The notes under the pieces are model-generated. The model had not been told where the DNA came from, did no database searches, and saw nothing but the letters and a program-made list of their open reading frames with translations. Made by a program: the position numbers and the translations under genes. Source: Phycisphaerales bacterium (GTDB lineage Bacteria > Planctomycetota > Phycisphaerae > SM23-33). From it: a DNA stretch of 5,208 nt. The DNA lies in NCBI GenBank assembly GCA_003153915.1, contig PMBX01000128.1:1-5208 (forward strand), written 5' to 3'. Of this stretch, positions 4,674 to 5,208 are shown in pieces. Within the stretch, counting starts at the first letter, position 1; every line of letters starts with the position of its first letter.

Positions 4674-5208
4674 CTACTTGACGACGTTGGCGACCTGATC
4701 CTCGTCTTTCTCGTCGTACTCGGTGACCATCAGGTCCGTCGTCAGCACCAATCCCGCCACCGATGCGGCGTTCTGAAGCGCCGTTCGCGAGACCTTGGCC
4801 GGGTCGATGATACCCTCGGCAACCATGTCAACATATTCACCCGTGGCGGCGTTATAGCCGATGTTGCCGCCCCGCTCGAGGATCTCGGCGATCACGACCT
4901 CGCCGTCCTGGCCGGTATTGGCGACGATCTGGCAGGTGGGGGCCGCCAGGGCACGGACCACTATGTCCACGCCGATTTTCTCGTCGCCCCTGGCCTTGTC
5001 GCGAACCTTGTTGACCGCCTCGATGGCGTGGAGGAACACCACACCGCCGCCGGCGACAACGCCTTCCTGGCTGGCGGCGCGGGTGGCGTGCACGGCATCG
5101 TCGATAAGGTCCTTGCGCTCCTTCATCTCCGCCTCGGTCGCCGCCCCGGCGCGGATCAGCGCCACCCCGCCGGTCAGCTTGCCCAGGCGCTCCTGGAGCT
5201 TCTCGCGG
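4674..5208 (-). CDS. groEL: GroEL, 60 kDa chaperonin, C-terminal 177 residues (5' part outside window)
   Basis: GroEL forms the double-ring ATP-driven folding chamber with GroES in the cytosol. The frame is open to the right edge of the window, beginning REKLQERLGKLTGGVALIRAGAATE, so the gene continues beyond it. A GTG at 5165 is internal and is not a start. The segment covers the end of the apical/intermediate region and the C-terminal part of the equatorial domain. KDLIDDAVHATRAA carries the Asp equivalent to the catalytic D398 of E. coli. EGVVAGGGVVFLHAIEA carries the nucleotide-binding GGG. NIGYNAATGEYVDMVAEGIIDPAKVSRTALQNAASVAGLVLTTDLMVTE is the most conserved C-terminal block. The protein ends DEKDEDQVANVVK and has no Gly-Gly-Met tail. 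VAGGG replaces the VPGGG of E. coli, as also seen in some actinobacterial GroELs. Because many planctomycetes carry several groEL copies, this could be one of several paralogues. Confidence 0.96.
   Translation of the reverse strand, partial: REKLQERLGKLTGGVALIRAGAATEAEMKERKDLIDDAVHATRAASQEGVVAGGGVVFLHAIEAVNKVRDKARGDEKIGVDIVVRALAAPTCQIVANTGQDGEVVIAEILERGGNIGYNAATGEYVDMVAEGIIDPAKVSRTALQNAASVAGLVLTTDLMVTEYDEKDEDQVANVVK

Overview
This is a bacterial chromosomal window of roughly 60% GC. It holds the 3' end of one plus-strand gene (folC) followed by five genes on the minus strand. Gene density, GC level and the chaperone gene order fit a Planctomycetota-like (perhaps Phycisphaerae-like) environmental bacterium. 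That placement is an inference from layout and protein character and cannot be proved from this window.

Layout, left to right. Positions 1-216 are the last 71 codons of folC (folylpolyglutamate/dihydrofolate synthase) on the plus strand. Positions 217-344 are a convergent intergenic region packed with hairpins: two terminator-like stem-loops and a 16-bp perfect GC palindrome. Positions 345-2156 (minus) encode a 603-residue multi-pass membrane protein that I cannot assign to a named family. Positions 2157-2366 are its 210-nt leader/intergenic region. Then, all on the minus strand and read from right to left, come the groEL C-terminal part (4674-5208, running off the window), a 151-nt spacer with a strong hairpin, dnaJ (3398-4522), grpE (about 2754-3365) and an FmdB-family zinc-ribbon gene (2367-2663).

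The minus-strand block groEL > dnaJ > grpE > fmdB is a protein-folding cluster. GroEL provides the folding chamber. DnaJ delivers substrate to DnaK and stimulates its ATPase. GrpE is the DnaK nucleotide exchange factor. dnaK itself is not in the window, and neither a CIRCE operator nor an hrcA gene is visible. dnaJ and grpE are only about 23-32 nt apart and are very likely co-transcribed. fmdB follows after about 90 nt with its own good ribosome binding site and probably belongs to the same transcript. The membrane protein gene is further away (210 nt) and may have its own promoter.

I see no mobile elements, CRISPR arrays, tRNAs or rRNAs. I do not see a clearly new biological system. The most open items are the unassigned membrane protein, the zinc-ribbon gene attached to the chaperone cluster, and several structured intergenic elements.
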